From Microstegium vimineum (lineage: Eukaryota; Streptophyta; Magnoliopsida; Poales; Poaceae): DNA of 64,000 nt. Both the position numbers and the translations under genes were made by a program. Of the stretch, positions 10,896 through 23,030 are shown piece by piece (positions within the stretch are counted from its first letter, which is position 1; each line of letters opens with the position of its first letter). Where the stretch lies: NCBI GenBank assembly GCA_022036555.1, contig CM039122.1, positions 4,301,043 through 4,365,042 of the forward strand, read 5' to 3'. Under the pieces are notes generated by a model. It did no database searches and had not been told where the DNA came from. It worked only from the letters and a program-made list of their open reading frames with translations.

Positions 10896-12717
10896 TTCAT
10901 GGGTTCCTGTACTGCACTAGACTGCTAGGCCTTTCAGCGAATTTATAGTATTTTTTTTCTCACAATAATTAATATAAACTAATTTTTAGCGAAACGTATA
11001 ACATATATCATAGAAAACTTTGAGCGGACGATTATCAGTCATTATTTTTTTTCCAATATAAGAGTCAAGTACAAAAATAATTAATATAAACTAATTTTTC
11101 ACACATCGGATGTGGCTTCTTTTGTATCAAAACAATTCATTCATAATGGATATTTATACCGTGGTTGATAACTTTCTTTATTTGAGATCATATAGAAACC
11201 TGAATTCTTTTTAATTTATTAGATTTCAAAATCAACTTTAAAATTTTTCAAACGGCAGAGGATGTTCACCTTAAGATGATCTGGAACATTGTAATTGATT
11301 GGCTTAATGTAGTTTTGAGGTTCAAATAGTCATTTGAAGCTATCATATTTTGATATTTATTTAAACTTCAATTTTTAAACAATCTTATCTTAATTTTATC
11401 GAGACATGCTCTACATCGAAGTTGTATTGATCGGTGACATCTAAAAGTATCTAGTTGTTTTTTTTAATAAGATCATTTTGAAACGAAAAACGTGTCACGT
11501 ATGTATATATATGTAGCACGTCAATCAAAACTATCCTCAAAATCACTCGGAACTATTCAATGGGGTAATTTTACTAGTTGTAAAAAGTTAAGCTGTGTTG
11601 TTGTAGAGTTCAAGATGTTTTCAACTGTAGTTTTATTTTGACATAGCTTCTCCATAGCTTCACAATCCGTTTCAAGTTGTTTTGTATCAATCAGCTATTT
11701 TTAAAACAAAACGTGTTCTACAATAAATTTGTATAGGATGGAACTGGAAAACAATTTTTATGAAAACAAGTCCGTTAGGTGTGACAAATCCGTTTACCAA
11801 AACAACTTTTAACTTCATGATAGAGCTAAAGCCAAAAAAAAAAAAACTACTTCACGACAATGGCGGAGGGCTCGGTAGGGTTAGCTGTGGCACCTGATGC
11901 CCTACCTCAAATTTGTTTTACTCTTCTTTATCCTGGCTATATCATGTATTTTTTCTAAATGTATGTGCTATAAATCAAGCTTTGCTAACTCTACGCTACA
12001 CCTTGGTTGTTATATGTCCTCAGCCACTTCTTCACGTGACTAGCTCGTTGTTCAGGGCTCTTTTCCGTCACAACCCTTTTGATAAACAACTCGGGCACGG
12101 TTCTAAAACGATGAACGTGACTAAGCAGTGCAACGAATGCAAGGCCATGTGCTGTCGTCACTCGTCACCTCTGCTTGCTGGGCCGGCCTGGCAGACGCCT
12201 GCTGGATTTCGGGGGGGCAGTCGGGGTCTGTTGACATTGCCTCCCGGGGGCCGGGCCGGGCCGGGCCTTCTTCCCAATCCCCGGAGGACGGTAGCGCCAA
12301 GATTCAAATCCCATCCATCCTTCAGTCCCTCAAGTTACCTCGTGTGCGTGTCACGTGCTGATGAATGCTGACGAGGACCTGGCTCGCCAGCTCAGCCGGA
12401 AACAACGGCGATACAGATAAACACCAGGAAGTAGATAATGTTCAGAAACAATCGCGCCACATCTTGGGCTCCCTAACAAATCCAATACTTGCTTGTACTT
12501 GGGGATTTTATTTTATTTTATTACTATCCGATCATGCTTAGTGTTTTTTTTCCTATACACACACCAACAACTCATGGATAATCTCAACACGTACGTTATT
12601 GGAAACAGGCACTGCATGTTAGACCTATGCTGACCTTGCGTCGTTCCGTTCCATGTTGGAATTCGGATCCTATTCAAACAGTTTTTTAGTATTTTTCTCT
12701 GCTCGGTCCTGTATTTA
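10896..12717. other. AT-rich intergenic DNA, no gene seen
   Basis: I see no convincing coding region. A 23-bp direct repeat occurs at about 10963 and 11075. From about 12120 to 12300 there is a GC-rich patch with CCGGGCCGGGCC runs and short open frames that match no family I recognise. Confidence 0.6.
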
Positions 12718-12893
12718 GGGTGTGTTTGGTTCTCATCTTCTAAACTTTAATAGACTAAAATATTTCCGTCATCTTTTAATACCTCTTAAGTGACTAGTGT
12801 AACTAAAGTGTTTTAATCACCTTTTAGTCAGTTTTTTTGGCACTTTAGTCCCTAAAGTGACTAAAGTTTAAGAGGTGGGAACCAAACACACCC
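12718..12893. mobile_element. Tourist-type MITE (176 bp)
   Basis: Inverted ends GGGTGTGTTTGGTTC and GAACCAAACACACCC are flanked by TTA (12715-12717 and 12894-12896). The interior is rich in CTAAA/TTTAG words. Confidence 0.88.
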
Positions 12894-12900
12894 TTAATTA

Positions 12901-13130
12901 GGGCGTCCGCAATGGTAATATCTAGTACTAGCTATATAGTCAGCTGATGTTGAGGTGAGAGACGATAAAAGAGACTAATATATACTACTAGACCCACATG
13001 TTCTTCTCACATGATCTTGGGCTAAGTGAAATAGATAGACTATTTGCTTGTAGCTAGTGACTACTCTCTCCTACTTTTTGCTTGCCATGTCACATCTAGT
13101 TAGCCAAATAGTTAACCATTGCGGACGACC
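12901..13130. mobile_element. Tourist-type MITE (230 bp)
   Basis: Inverted ends GGGCGTCCGCAATGGT and ACCATTGCGGACGACC are flanked by TTA (12898-12900 and 13131-13133). It begins a few bases after the previous MITE. Confidence 0.88.
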
Positions 13131-13209
13131 TTAGTTTATTAGGAAATTATTTTCGTCCCTCCGAATCCGATCTGCTCTCAGCTTTGTCTAAAGACCAGAG
13201 TTCCTGTTA

Positions 13210-13558
13210 GGCTAGTCTCAATGGAGTTTCATGGGAGGTTTCATGCATATTAAATATGGTGTCACATCAGTAAAATAGGAATCTTTGCATGAAACTTAGA
13301 GGAGAGAGAAAGAAAAGGTTTTATAGGGGATAAAACTTCTCAGCATTGTTTCCAACGTCTTGAAAACATCATGAAACCCCATTGAGGCCCACAAGTAGTT
13401 TCATCACAGAAAAGATGAATGGTCCAAGTAAGACGTACACATAGTAAAAAAAGCTATGAAATCGTGCGATGAAACTTTGCACTGAGGGAGAGACTTATTT
13501 TATACCAAAGTTTCATGTATTAGAAACCGTGAGATGAAACTTACCATTGACACTGACC
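13210..13558. mobile_element. MITE (349 bp)
   Basis: The left end GGCTAGTCTCAATGGAGTTT pairs with the complement of the right end GGTCAGTGTCAATGGTAAGT. Flanking triplets are TTA (left) and TTG (right), an imperfect duplication. The interior repeats the word ATGAAAC/GTTTCAT. Confidence 0.8.
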
Positions 13559-15247
13559 TTGTTGCCATTGGTGTGCTCGGTATGTCCGCTCATGTTCCTA
13601 TATATCTTGCTCACATCGCCCATCCTCGACCGGCCGTCTGACGTCGACGCGCTGCCCCCAGAGCACGTAGAAGGTTCCACGTCATGAAAAATATGGCCAC
13701 ATTAGCAAAGAGAACAAGCAGCCGACATTAAGCATCTCGTTCGACTGCAACACACCACATGAGGAAAAGCGTTCCCATGCTGTTTGAGCGAGAAGTCGGT
13801 GTTTTACGCAGTATTCTATGATTATTAAATACTTAATAATCTTTACAATAACTAGACATGTATCTAAACCATAATATAAGTTGGCTATATGTGATATGTC
13901 ATAGACTTGGCTATATGTGATATGTCATGGACTTACAACCAGCAGCAAGCTAAATTATTAGACTTGCTTTTAGGCCTTGGCTCCCTTGGTCTCTCCTCAG
14001 CCCTAGCTGGCTAGAGATGTTGTTATATTTTTCTATAAAATTAGTCAAAGTTAAAAAAAGTTTGATTGACACAGATTTTAAGAATACATTCTTTAACGGA
14101 GTGAGTATCTCCCATATAATTGAAAACTTCTCCAAGTCATTTCCCACCTTCAGAATCAACGACACACAGAACATCTACGCATCCAACGACTGAGATTAAA
14201 AAGTTAGAAGTCGTCTTACCCTCCCACGCCATGCCCACGGTCATACAGTCTCAGGAGGTCGCGGGTTCGAGCCCTCGCCTTCACACCGAAAAAAACATTC
14301 TAGCGGTGGCGGCGGTGGCTTGCGGAGGCACCGATGGGGCCTGCGCGAGGACAGAGCCACCGCATGTCTGGCCTTCGCGGGACTGCGGCCGTCCGTTCCC
14401 CACAACTGCCTCGCACCCCTGCTCCGCTGCTCGCGCCGGCGGTCGACGGTCGACCCCTCCCCTACGGCTCGGCGCCTCGGAGGGCTCCCTGGCCTCCGGC
14501 CTCGCTCCGCCGCCACCCGCTGGTCCGCCCCCGCAACCCCGCCCGCTCCAGCTGCTAGTCTGCCGTGCGTCTGCTCCGGCTACCGGCTTGCTGCGCCCGC
14601 TCGCTCCGCCCTTGGCCGGCGACCGGCATTCAGCGGCCACAGCCAACACGGGCATAACGCATTCCCGACGGGGTGGGGCGGCGTCGTGGCGGACTGGCGG
14701 CGGCCGGCGTGGTTGGCTCCTCCCCTCCTCTCCCTCGGCCGCTCCTCGGCCGGGGCGGATTTTAATCTTCCCCGAGACAGGGGAAGTGAAGGGAGGACAG
14801 AGGAAGGCGGCATAGGCACGGAGCTCGGGGAGTGGCCAGCGACGCGAGGCGCACGGGAGGCCGGCGCAGACCGTCGGCGCACTGCGCGGGAGGCCGTCGC
14901 GGGTCGCGGGGCGCGGCAAGCAGCGCACGTGCGCCCGGCGTGGGGCGAGTCGCGCTTGCGGCCAGCGCGAGCGCAGGACGAGTGCTGTGCTGCTGTGCTG
15001 TGCTGCTGTGTGTGTGTGTGCGAGTGTTGTGCTGTGTGTGTTCTGTGTGGTGTGTGCGTGCCCTGCTGTGATGTGTGCTCTGCTGTTCTCTGTATGTGTA
15101 GTCCAGTTCTTGTTTTTTTTTTCAAATTTAATACTTCGATAGAAGATAGTTAGACTTACCGAATCATATTGTAGGGTTAACACGAGCAAATATTGTTACC
15201 GAGTCATTTTGTTGTTTTTATGTGAATTTTTAAAACGGGCAAATATA
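13559..15247. other. Intergenic DNA with a GC-rich block, no gene supported
   Basis: 13.56-14.12 kb is ordinary AT-rich DNA. From about 14.23 to 14.98 kb base composition jumps to GC-rich, and all six frames stay open for 70-300 codons with no family motif. Overlapping open frames on both strands are expected from composition, so I call none. 14980-15110 is a TGCTG/TGTG-rich low-complexity tract ending in a T-run. The block could be the 5' part of a gene or an element end. Confidence 0.5.
14240..14282 (+). other. tRNA-like T-arm / Pol III B-box motif
   Basis: GGTTCGAGCCC at 14264-14274, inside GCGGGTTCGAGCCCTCGC, matches the B-box of tRNA genes and tRNA-derived SINEs. I cannot build the rest of a tRNA cloverleaf upstream, and no clear A-box is placed at the right distance. 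It is either a SINE or tRNA relic or chance. Confidence 0.3.
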
Positions 15248-15248
15248 C

Positions 15249-15513
15249 TACTTCCTCCATTCCAAATTGTAAGTCATTCCAAGAATGTTGGAGAGTCAAA
15301 ACATTTTAAGTTTGACCAAAGATTATAGAGAGAAATATAAAGATTTATGACATCAAATAGATATAGTATGAAAATATAACTAATAAAAAATCTAATAATA
15401 CTTAGTTGGTATCAAATATGTTATTATCATATTATATAAATTTAGTCAAACTTTATAAACTTTGACTCTTCAAGATTTTTGAAATGACTTACAATTTAGG
15501 ATGAAAGGAGTAG
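15249..15513. mobile_element. Stowaway MITE (~265 bp)
   Basis: Ends TACTTCCTCCATTCCAAATT and its inverted partner GGATGAAAGGAGTAGTA are flanked by TA. The interior contains inverted copies of TGTAAGTCATT, as in grass Stowaway elements. Confidence 0.82.
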
Positions 15514-16127
15514 TATATATAGTTGCCAGGCCTATGTGAATCCTCCACTTTATGCTTTGTATATAGGTAAGTACTCGTATAAACCATGCTTTAATCATCC
15601 TGGGTCGCATAATCGAAGCATAGTTCTTTCTGTTGGTCGAATAAGTACTTGACAATGTTTGTCATAATTCCGTTGTAGCCAGTCTAAAATAATGAGATAT
15701 TATACAAATATACTATCAATGTCTGACCGTTATTAAATGTTTTCCCTTATTTCTAGACCTGAATCTTAGTGCTTGCTTTCATCACCCTGTTCGCTTGATC
15801 GTTTCAGTGGCCGATAAATCGGTTGATGCTGTTTTTGGCTGTTTTATTGTGAGAGAAAAATACTGTTTCGATGGGTGATAAACCAGTTTTTAAGCCAAAG
15901 ATGCATATCTGAATCTCATTTTGGTCCTCATAAAAAAAGAAGCAGCCCCGGACAATTGCTTGATTACAAAAGCAAAGAAAAAAAAATGTGCATTCTGGGC
16001 CAGCCTGATCAGTTTACTGTTTCAAGCCCACCAAGGCTACAAGAGGCTTGATTACAAAAGGAAAGAAAAAAATGTGCATTTTAGATGCGAGTTGTTCTGA
16101 CTCATATAAGTGCGTGTTATATTACTA

Positions 16128-16386
16128 CTCCCTCCTTTCAAAAATGATAATCGTATTAGACTAGAGGAAAAGTCAAACTTTGTAAATTTTGACCAATGAT
16201 TAGTCAAATTGTATGAGTGTTTAGAGCATAGAACTTACACCGATAGATTTGTGTTTAAAATGTCTTTAAGATGATATGGATGTTTTTGTCACCAACTTTA
16301 TATTATAAGAGAAATTTATGGTCAAAATCTATTTTATATGACTTTTTATTTGGTCTAATACGATTATCATTTTTGAAAGGAGGGAG
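16128..16386. mobile_element. Stowaway MITE (259 bp)
   Basis: Inverted ends CTCCCTCCTTTCAAAAATGA and its complement TCATTTTTGAAAGGAGGGAG are almost perfect over more than 30 bp. TA flanks both sides (16126-16127, 16387-16388). Confidence 0.93.
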
Positions 16387-19300
16387 TATATTAGTCCATG
16401 TAATCTACAAAAGAAACTATATGTTGTCTACTAGTTAGGGAGAGTTAAAGAAAAAATTAAGATAAAATATTATCTCTTTAATATTAGATATAGACAGGCT
16501 AGGAAATATGCATGTACTCTTTGCAATAGGAAAGAAAATCCTTGCATGGCTAGCCTAATAAACAAAATCACATTATTAGCACTTCTACGGACCAATGAGG
16601 AAGTTAACATGTTCAGTAGAATTTATTGTAGCTACGGCTGATTTGTAAGGCTGAATTATTACGAAAGAGAAACGTTGTTTCATAGATGAAAAGTAAAGTT
16701 GATTCTGGCAAATAAACTTGAGTGAACAAACGGTTTGGTTTAATTTAAGTTTGCATTGATAAAGGTTTGAGATCTTTTACAGTGGTTGGAGGTACTTATC
16801 GGTTCCTCTTAGTTCCTAAGTAAGTTAATAGTTCTAATTAATTTTATGATTGGAAGGTTAGTATGGTAATTGCGGCCCCCTCCACGTACCCCGGCCCGCC
16901 ACCCCTCGCGCACGCGCACCCAAAGATCACGCACGCGGCGAGTCCGAAGAACGCGAGGCTCCCCTGCCCTCGGCCATAGCCGCGGTCGCCTCGCACTTGC
17001 ACTATGCAGTGCGCTCGCCGTGTCTCGTAAAGTCGCGGTTGCCGGCTAACCGCCCGAGAACATGACCGTACGTGCGGTCGTTCTTCTCGTTCAGTCTTTC
17101 AGTGTACACGATCTCTTTATGTGTCTCCGCTCGTGAACAAGCCAGCTACTCCGACCAGGGAACAGCTAGGTGCTTGAGTACGTGAGCTCCTTGTGTGTCT
17201 CCGGTCTCCGTAGCGGTGGATTGCCCAGTCCAGAAGATTGGAGGGACCACCTGTGGAGTGATTGGTAATTGTGGATCAAATTTGGGTCTCCAATTTATCT
17301 CTTGTTGGATTGAATGGATCGGTTCAATCAATAGGAGTGCATCCTGTCCAATTTCTAGTCTATAGTAATTAAATTACATGATCATGAATTTGTTTTGGAG
17401 ATTAGATTGAGGTCTGAAACTTGGATTAACAGTTCACTGAATGGGACTGACTCTTATCATGTTGATATTGTCCCCAATTCATGAAGTCACTCTTATAGAT
17501 TCTTGAACTAGTTCATTCAATGGGACTGAATGTTAGTCTAATTTTGGAGGTCTGTTTCTTCTCTGTGCAAACATGTGCCAAATAAGGGAGAGAAACAAAA
17601 TTGCAAGCAGACATCAACTAGCTAGAAACCTTAACCGCCATGGCTGCGGGTGAGCTGGCCGGCGGCGGCGCCAGGAAAGCGCGGAGCACGAGAAGGGGAG
17701 TGGCATGCGCAACGGGAGCCGAGGACAGCTAGGCTGCCGCAAGCTTCGCCGCGTCGCGAGCGCCATCGCCGCCCACACCATCCTGTAGCGGCGACGGCCA
17801 CCACCGTCGTGAAGGGGAGCATGGACGCCGCCGGGCCTGGATCTCGCCCTCGCCCTGGCAACCGCAGCTCTCCCTCGCCCTAGAAGCTAGCGCCGCCGCA
17901 ACACACTCAGAGAGAAGGAAGAACAGCGAGCGTGGTAGGAATCGGAGATCGATACATGTGACGTACTATATTATTTCAGTCATCCCTAAATTTACTATTC
18001 TATCCTTAGTTACATAAAAAAATACAAAAATAGAATAATCCTACTAGGTATAGGTGCTGATTTCACCAATTTTAGTATACACCTAATGCATATGGTCCCA
18101 CCATTTAGTACGCATTTGGTTTCTCTCGGTACCTGTCTAATTGGTTCCTCTTGGTGCCTCGGCCTTTTTCACCGTCGGATCGATCCTCGTGAGTCGTCCA
18201 TTTTTCAGCAACCATTGTAAAAATTCTCTAAAGGTTAAACCTCACTTTAATTTACATTTACATTTGCATTCATAAAGGTTAACAAGCTGTTACATGTCGT
18301 ACTTAACTACAATAACTTATTTACTTTTTTTTCCTTTATTTTCGGAAGACCTACTTTACATTTTTTAGTAAATTTTTTTTTTTGCCGTTCAGCAACATCA
18401 GTGTGGTGCCGTTTGCACCTCCAAGGTCATATGACCTTTCATTTTACAATGCTCTGCTCCGTCCTATCCTATAGGCTGGCAGCAGGCGACCGGCACCTGG
18501 GCTGGGCATAGACCCCGCATACGCGATGCATGTCAACTGTTCTTTCAGCATTTATCCCTCTCAAAAATGATGAAACACGCGTCAACGAACCTGTTTGCGA
18601 AAAAAAAGAATTTAACCACGTCTCACTGCCGGTTTGAATCACCGTCACCGCTGAAATTTAAATCGGCATTACCAAATCGGTAGCGATGTGCTAGTCCTAT
18701 CATTTCTTCTTTTTTAAAACCGACACTATGACAACCTTCACAAAATGATAATATATGTTTTGTTGAGCCACTGCCGGTTCATGGTGTTAACAAAGGCCAC
18801 CAATTGGTCGCCGTGATATGGACCTTACTGCCGGGCTTTTGAGGATCCCCGATCATTTTGTGATTTTTAAGTAAGAACCGGCCGCCCGGCGATGAGATTA
18901 CAGAGAAACCGGCAGAGATGGAATGTTTGCTAATTGTGTTCAGCGGTTATCTTGTGTTAGTTTAAATCGCCGGCCAGCCGCTCTAGGCACTCTTCCCAGC
19001 ATGCATGTGCGTGCTCCATAGCGCGCGAGCAGATTAGCTTCGGTGGTGAATGAATTGAAGTAAGGGCTTGACGTACGTACGTCGCCTGCCCTTCCGCGAG
19101 AGCACCATCGTCGTCTCCGGCGCGCTGGCCGCTCGTCGTCGTCCGATCCACATACACCGCGGCCGGAGCGCGCGCGGTCAAGCAGACGCCGCCCACATGC
19201 AGAGGTGCAGGCGAGCAGCTCTGCTGATGCCGGAGTGGCCAGACACAGCGTGGCGTTCCCGGCCGGAATTCTTGCTGCCGGCCGGCCGGAGTTGTCGTCG

Positions 19301-20270
19301 GACATATCGTTCATCGGCTCCGGCCTCGATCCGGTCCACGTACACGCAGGAGCACGGGGCCACTGATTTACCCGTCGTGCCCGCCGTAGCAGCTAGCTGT
19401 CCAACAGGCCAGACGGCCAGCCTCGAGATCAGCATTGCTTCGAGGCTGACGTACGGAGCCACGGAGGAGTCGGCCATGGTGGTCATCGAACATGAGAAAG
19501 CCAATTGGCCAAATGCCAGGGCGGCCATTAAGGCTGTTGTTAGTTGGCGTGCAGGCGAGCCGCCACTCTAACCATGGCATGAGAGAGGCGAGAGAGGAGA
19601 TATATATATATAGCCAGTGGCGGAGCTCGAGGGGCCGAATGAGGGGGGCCATTTTGTCAAAAAATTTCTAGAAAAAATGAAGAAATAGATATCTCTTTAT
19701 TAGTCATTTCTATTTAAAAAAAAACTTTACATGTGCGCGCGTGAGTAAATAGCACACACGTATGCCATACTATTATTTGTACATAAAACTACCAAATGGT
19801 AAGAACAACGCAATTATAGGATAATGACAAGTAAGCTAGTTAAAAACAATTCTCGAACAAATAACGAAAGATCTCAATCGATACAAATTATCACTCAATT
19901 AGCCACTTCTAGACAACATGGTATACGATTCTAAAGAGTTTATAGGAAAAAAAAGAAACAAAACTCAATGCTCTGACCATGGTATAGAGACGAGTGTGAT
20001 TGTGTAAATATTGTTGGCTTCTTGGGGCGCTGCTGGGGGCTGGCCGGCCGACCTCAGAGGTGTTGACGGGCTCGTCAACCGGAGTTGGCGCCACCGTAGC
20101 TCGGGGCATCCACGGCTCCGCTGCTACGGCCTTCACTTTCGGCTCATAGATAATTTTATTCCCTGTTTTTTTACGTGTTAGACTGATTTCAGGTCAGGTC
20201 CTATGTATGGCAGTGTGAGCTTGTATGTGGTCCAGACGCCTAGCCTTATCTATTGGGCTAAATTAGCTAG
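16387..20270. other. Intergenic DNA, no gene supported
   Basis: Mixed AT-rich DNA has GC-rich islands at 16.88-17.07, 17.63-17.90 and 18.95-19.57 kb. The islands keep several frames open on both strands, including 116- and 124-codon minus-strand frames at 19178-19528 and 18940-19314. They show no recognisable domain, and no exon joining restores a known family. 18.60-18.90 kb has several CTGCCGG-containing words in both orientations, as at the ends of some grass CACTA elements, but no CACTA terminus is found. A hAT or other transposon fragment cannot be excluded at 19.62-20.15 kb. Confidence 0.5.
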
Positions 20271-20381
20271 CCTTGTTTGGAACGCGGAATTTTTTTTTCT
20301 TCCTATGTTTTTTTTTACCTTTTTCTATGAAAATGAACCGAATCCTGTAAAATTCCGATGTAATTCCTGCGTTCCAAACAG
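20271..20381. mobile_element. Small hAT-like MITE (~110 bp)
   Basis: The left end CTTGTTTGGAACGCGGAATT is matched by the complement of the right end CTGTTTGGAACGCAGGAATT. The flanks AGCTAGC and ATCTAGC agree at 6 of 7 positions, a possible degraded target duplication. Confidence 0.65.
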
Positions 20382-22400
20382 ATCTAGCGGACTCACACAT
20401 GACTACTTGAACACGTCAGCTAATCTGTATAGTCGTATATCCTCTCTCTCTCTCTTTTTTTTGCCAAGCAAGGGGGGCGGAGCCCTCTATGGCCAATGCA
20501 AGGCTCCGCCGGTGTATATAGCTGACATGTGGGACAAGACCTATTTGAACGAATTTGATATCCAAATAGAGTTGGCATGAGGGACAAGACCTATTTGGAC
20601 CAACATGGGAGATCCAAATAGAGTTTAAGTACTAAAACAACATATTTTTAAGTTTAGGGATCGGGTTGATACACTTATGTGTGTGCAAATCGAAAGGAAC
20701 ACGGGCCTAACTTTACTCAAAACAAATTGACTACCTTTAGGTTTTGCAAACTAAAAACTTCCAATAGTAGTGTTGATGTTTCTTTGATATATGAATTAAG
20801 GAGAATCCATACCTCTATACCAATTAGCAATATGTATTGATTGATATTGCTCCTTTTATCTTTACGCATGCATGGGCTTCATGACCATTAAACCCATTAA
20901 GAAACACATGTACTGCGCCTTTGAGATTTATTAAAATTTTGACATGGCTTAGGAGAGCTAGAGAGTAAAATGCACCAACTACCTCTAAACTTATCGGTAA
21001 CTATCATTTAGATCCTTAAACTTCCAAAATGCACATTAATTAAGGTCCTTAAACTAGACACACGGTACATCACATGCCGTCCAAACAAGTTCAGACCAAA
21101 CTAGGGACGACAATAGGTCGGATTCGGATCTGGTGAAGTCTCCATGCACCCAAAGCTAAAACCCAAACTTAAGACCTGAAACCAGCTGAACACCGATTCG
21201 GGTGATAATCCAGCCCCATAATCAAACTCGTGGATCCCCCAAAACTCGCTTTTTGTATGGCCACATAGCAAGAGCAGCAATAAGGAATTTCATGTGTCCA
21301 CTTCAAGAGGCAACATAAACATAAACAAGTTATTCATGTATAAACATAAACAAGAGGCAACATAAACATAAACAAGTTATTATTAGTATATTATAAAACA
21401 TGAGTTTTAACTCCAAATAATTTATTTCATGTCTCTATACGGTATATGGGTAGAATACCAAATTTGAAACCAAACTTGATAAGTTTGAGGCCCAGGAATG
21501 CAAAAAAAAAAAAGTGGCTGAGAAATTCTCTAAACCCGAACCCACTAAACCACCCCATTATTGTGCCATCCCTAGACTAGCATCTAAGCTTGGCAAGATA
21601 TGTCATCTATGTTCCCAAACTTTCAAAATGTACATCCTTATCATACATACACAAACTAGGTTCACGCAGTGTCACATGTCCACATGGAGACACCAGGTTC
21701 ACGCCGTAGTATGGACGGCCTGTTCCTCACGAAGTCGAGGAAGAGACGCCGTCGAGGTCTCTTCTCACAGTCATAGGCGACTGCATGCACAACACGGACG
21801 AGGCATGAATGAGAGCGGCACTGTCTGGTCTTTGGCAATTCCAGCGTGGATCGCCATGTCAGAAAATAGGTGCATCATGCCAGCATGGACATGTGTTCGG
21901 CCATGCATGTGTGACGTAACTGAAATTTGAAATGACAAAAGGTGTGCCAGGCTGCCAGCATGCTGGTAGGGCCCACCGTCCGGGCGTAGCAACCGCCTTA
22001 CCAACGTTGCCGTAGCGGATCCAACAACGGACGGCTGTGATGTCCTCCGCGCCCTGCTTCCCTCGGAAGCGACTTCATCTCGGCCGTTGCACCGAATTGC
22101 AAACACGAGCATCGACGGACGAAGGGCCAGTCGGGCTCGATCTATTTCGTTTGTATATCACTCGTCTTCCTCCTCCCGACTTGTTTCCATTCCCGCACAA
22201 GGCGAGCCGAGGCGGAGACTCTGCAGCCTGCAGGGACACACGGCGAGGCGAGGAGGCCGGAGGCGGAGAAGGAGACGGAGGGATCGATCGTGGTTTGTTC
22301 TCCGCCCTCTCTCTCTCCACACACGAATCCACGCAATCGCTATCGCACGCTAACCCTAGCTAGCACAATGTAGCAGGAACGAAGAACAGACGCGCGGCGG
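20382..22400. other. Intergenic DNA upstream of the 22.4-kb gene
   Basis: No gene is seen. A short direct repeat built on CATAAACATAAACAAG recurs between 21310 and 21385. The last 350 bases (22050-22400) turn GC-rich with CT-runs (CTCTCTCTCCACACAC) and are likely the promoter and 5' leader of the gene beginning at 22422. I see no clear TATA box. Confidence 0.5.
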
Positions 22401-23030
22401 GGTGGTGGTGCGCCGGACAAGATGAGTTGTAGCGCCGCCGTTCCTCCGCCTCTGCCGCCTCATCCGCCACCGACTGCTACTCAAGGGAACCTGTCGGGGC
22501 ACGAGCCGGTGACGCCGACCTCCGCGCTCGTGTCGTCCAAGACCGAACTTGCTCCCCACGTCTCCGGGAAGACGACCACCTTCGAGAGCAGCAGCGGCGC
22601 CAACAACGTCGACGCAGACAGGTGCTCGACCATTTCCCTCGACATGGACACCGATCAGATAGAGCGCCGCCCTAACCCCAGCGAGACCGGGTGCTCCCGC
22701 AACGCTACCTGTGCCGGTGGTGGTGCGCCGGACAAGATGAGTTGCATCGCTGCCGATCCTCCGCTGCTGCCGCCTCCGCCACCGGCTGCTACTCCAGGGA
22801 ACCTGTCGGGGCACGAGCCGGTGACGCCGACCTCCGCGCTCGTGTCGTCCAAGACCGAACCTGCTCCCCACGTCTCCGGGAAGACGACCGCCCTCGAGAG
22901 CAGCAGCGGCGCCAACAACGTCGACGCAGACAGGTGCTCGACCATTTCCCTCGACATGGAGACCCCAATAGAGCGCCCTAACCCCAGCCAGACCGGGTTC
23001 TCCCGCAGCGCCACCGACGACTACTGCTTG
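22401..23030 (+). repeat. In-frame 315-bp tandem duplication inside the 22.4-kb gene
   Basis: The unit beginning GGTGGTGGTGCGCCGGAC at 22401 recurs at 22716, exactly 315 bases (105 codons) later, with high identity. A second in-frame duplication follows: the segment starting TCCACCACGAACGACGGGAC at 23091 recurs at 23244 (153 bases, 51 codons). Both keep the reading frame. Confidence 0.9.

Noticed and set aside
11913..12371. Possible second half of the peroxidase (AGPAWQTPAG resembles a GGPxWxVPxGRRDG motif)
   Set aside because: Only a few residues agree, the following RRDG part is absent and the surrounding sequence shows no similarity.
14120..15189. Long overlapping open frames on both strands (up to 302 codons)
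   Set aside because: High GC removes stops in all frames; there are no domain motifs, splice logic or codon pattern, and TG/CA runs translate to low complexity.
18600..18900. CACTA-like end with CTGCCGG words
   Set aside because: No CACTA terminus, no inverted end pair and no target duplication found; kept only as a remark in the intergenic entry.
18940..19571. Five open frames of 79-167 codons in a GC-rich island
   Set aside because: They compete on both strands and none has a recognisable motif or consistent exon structure.
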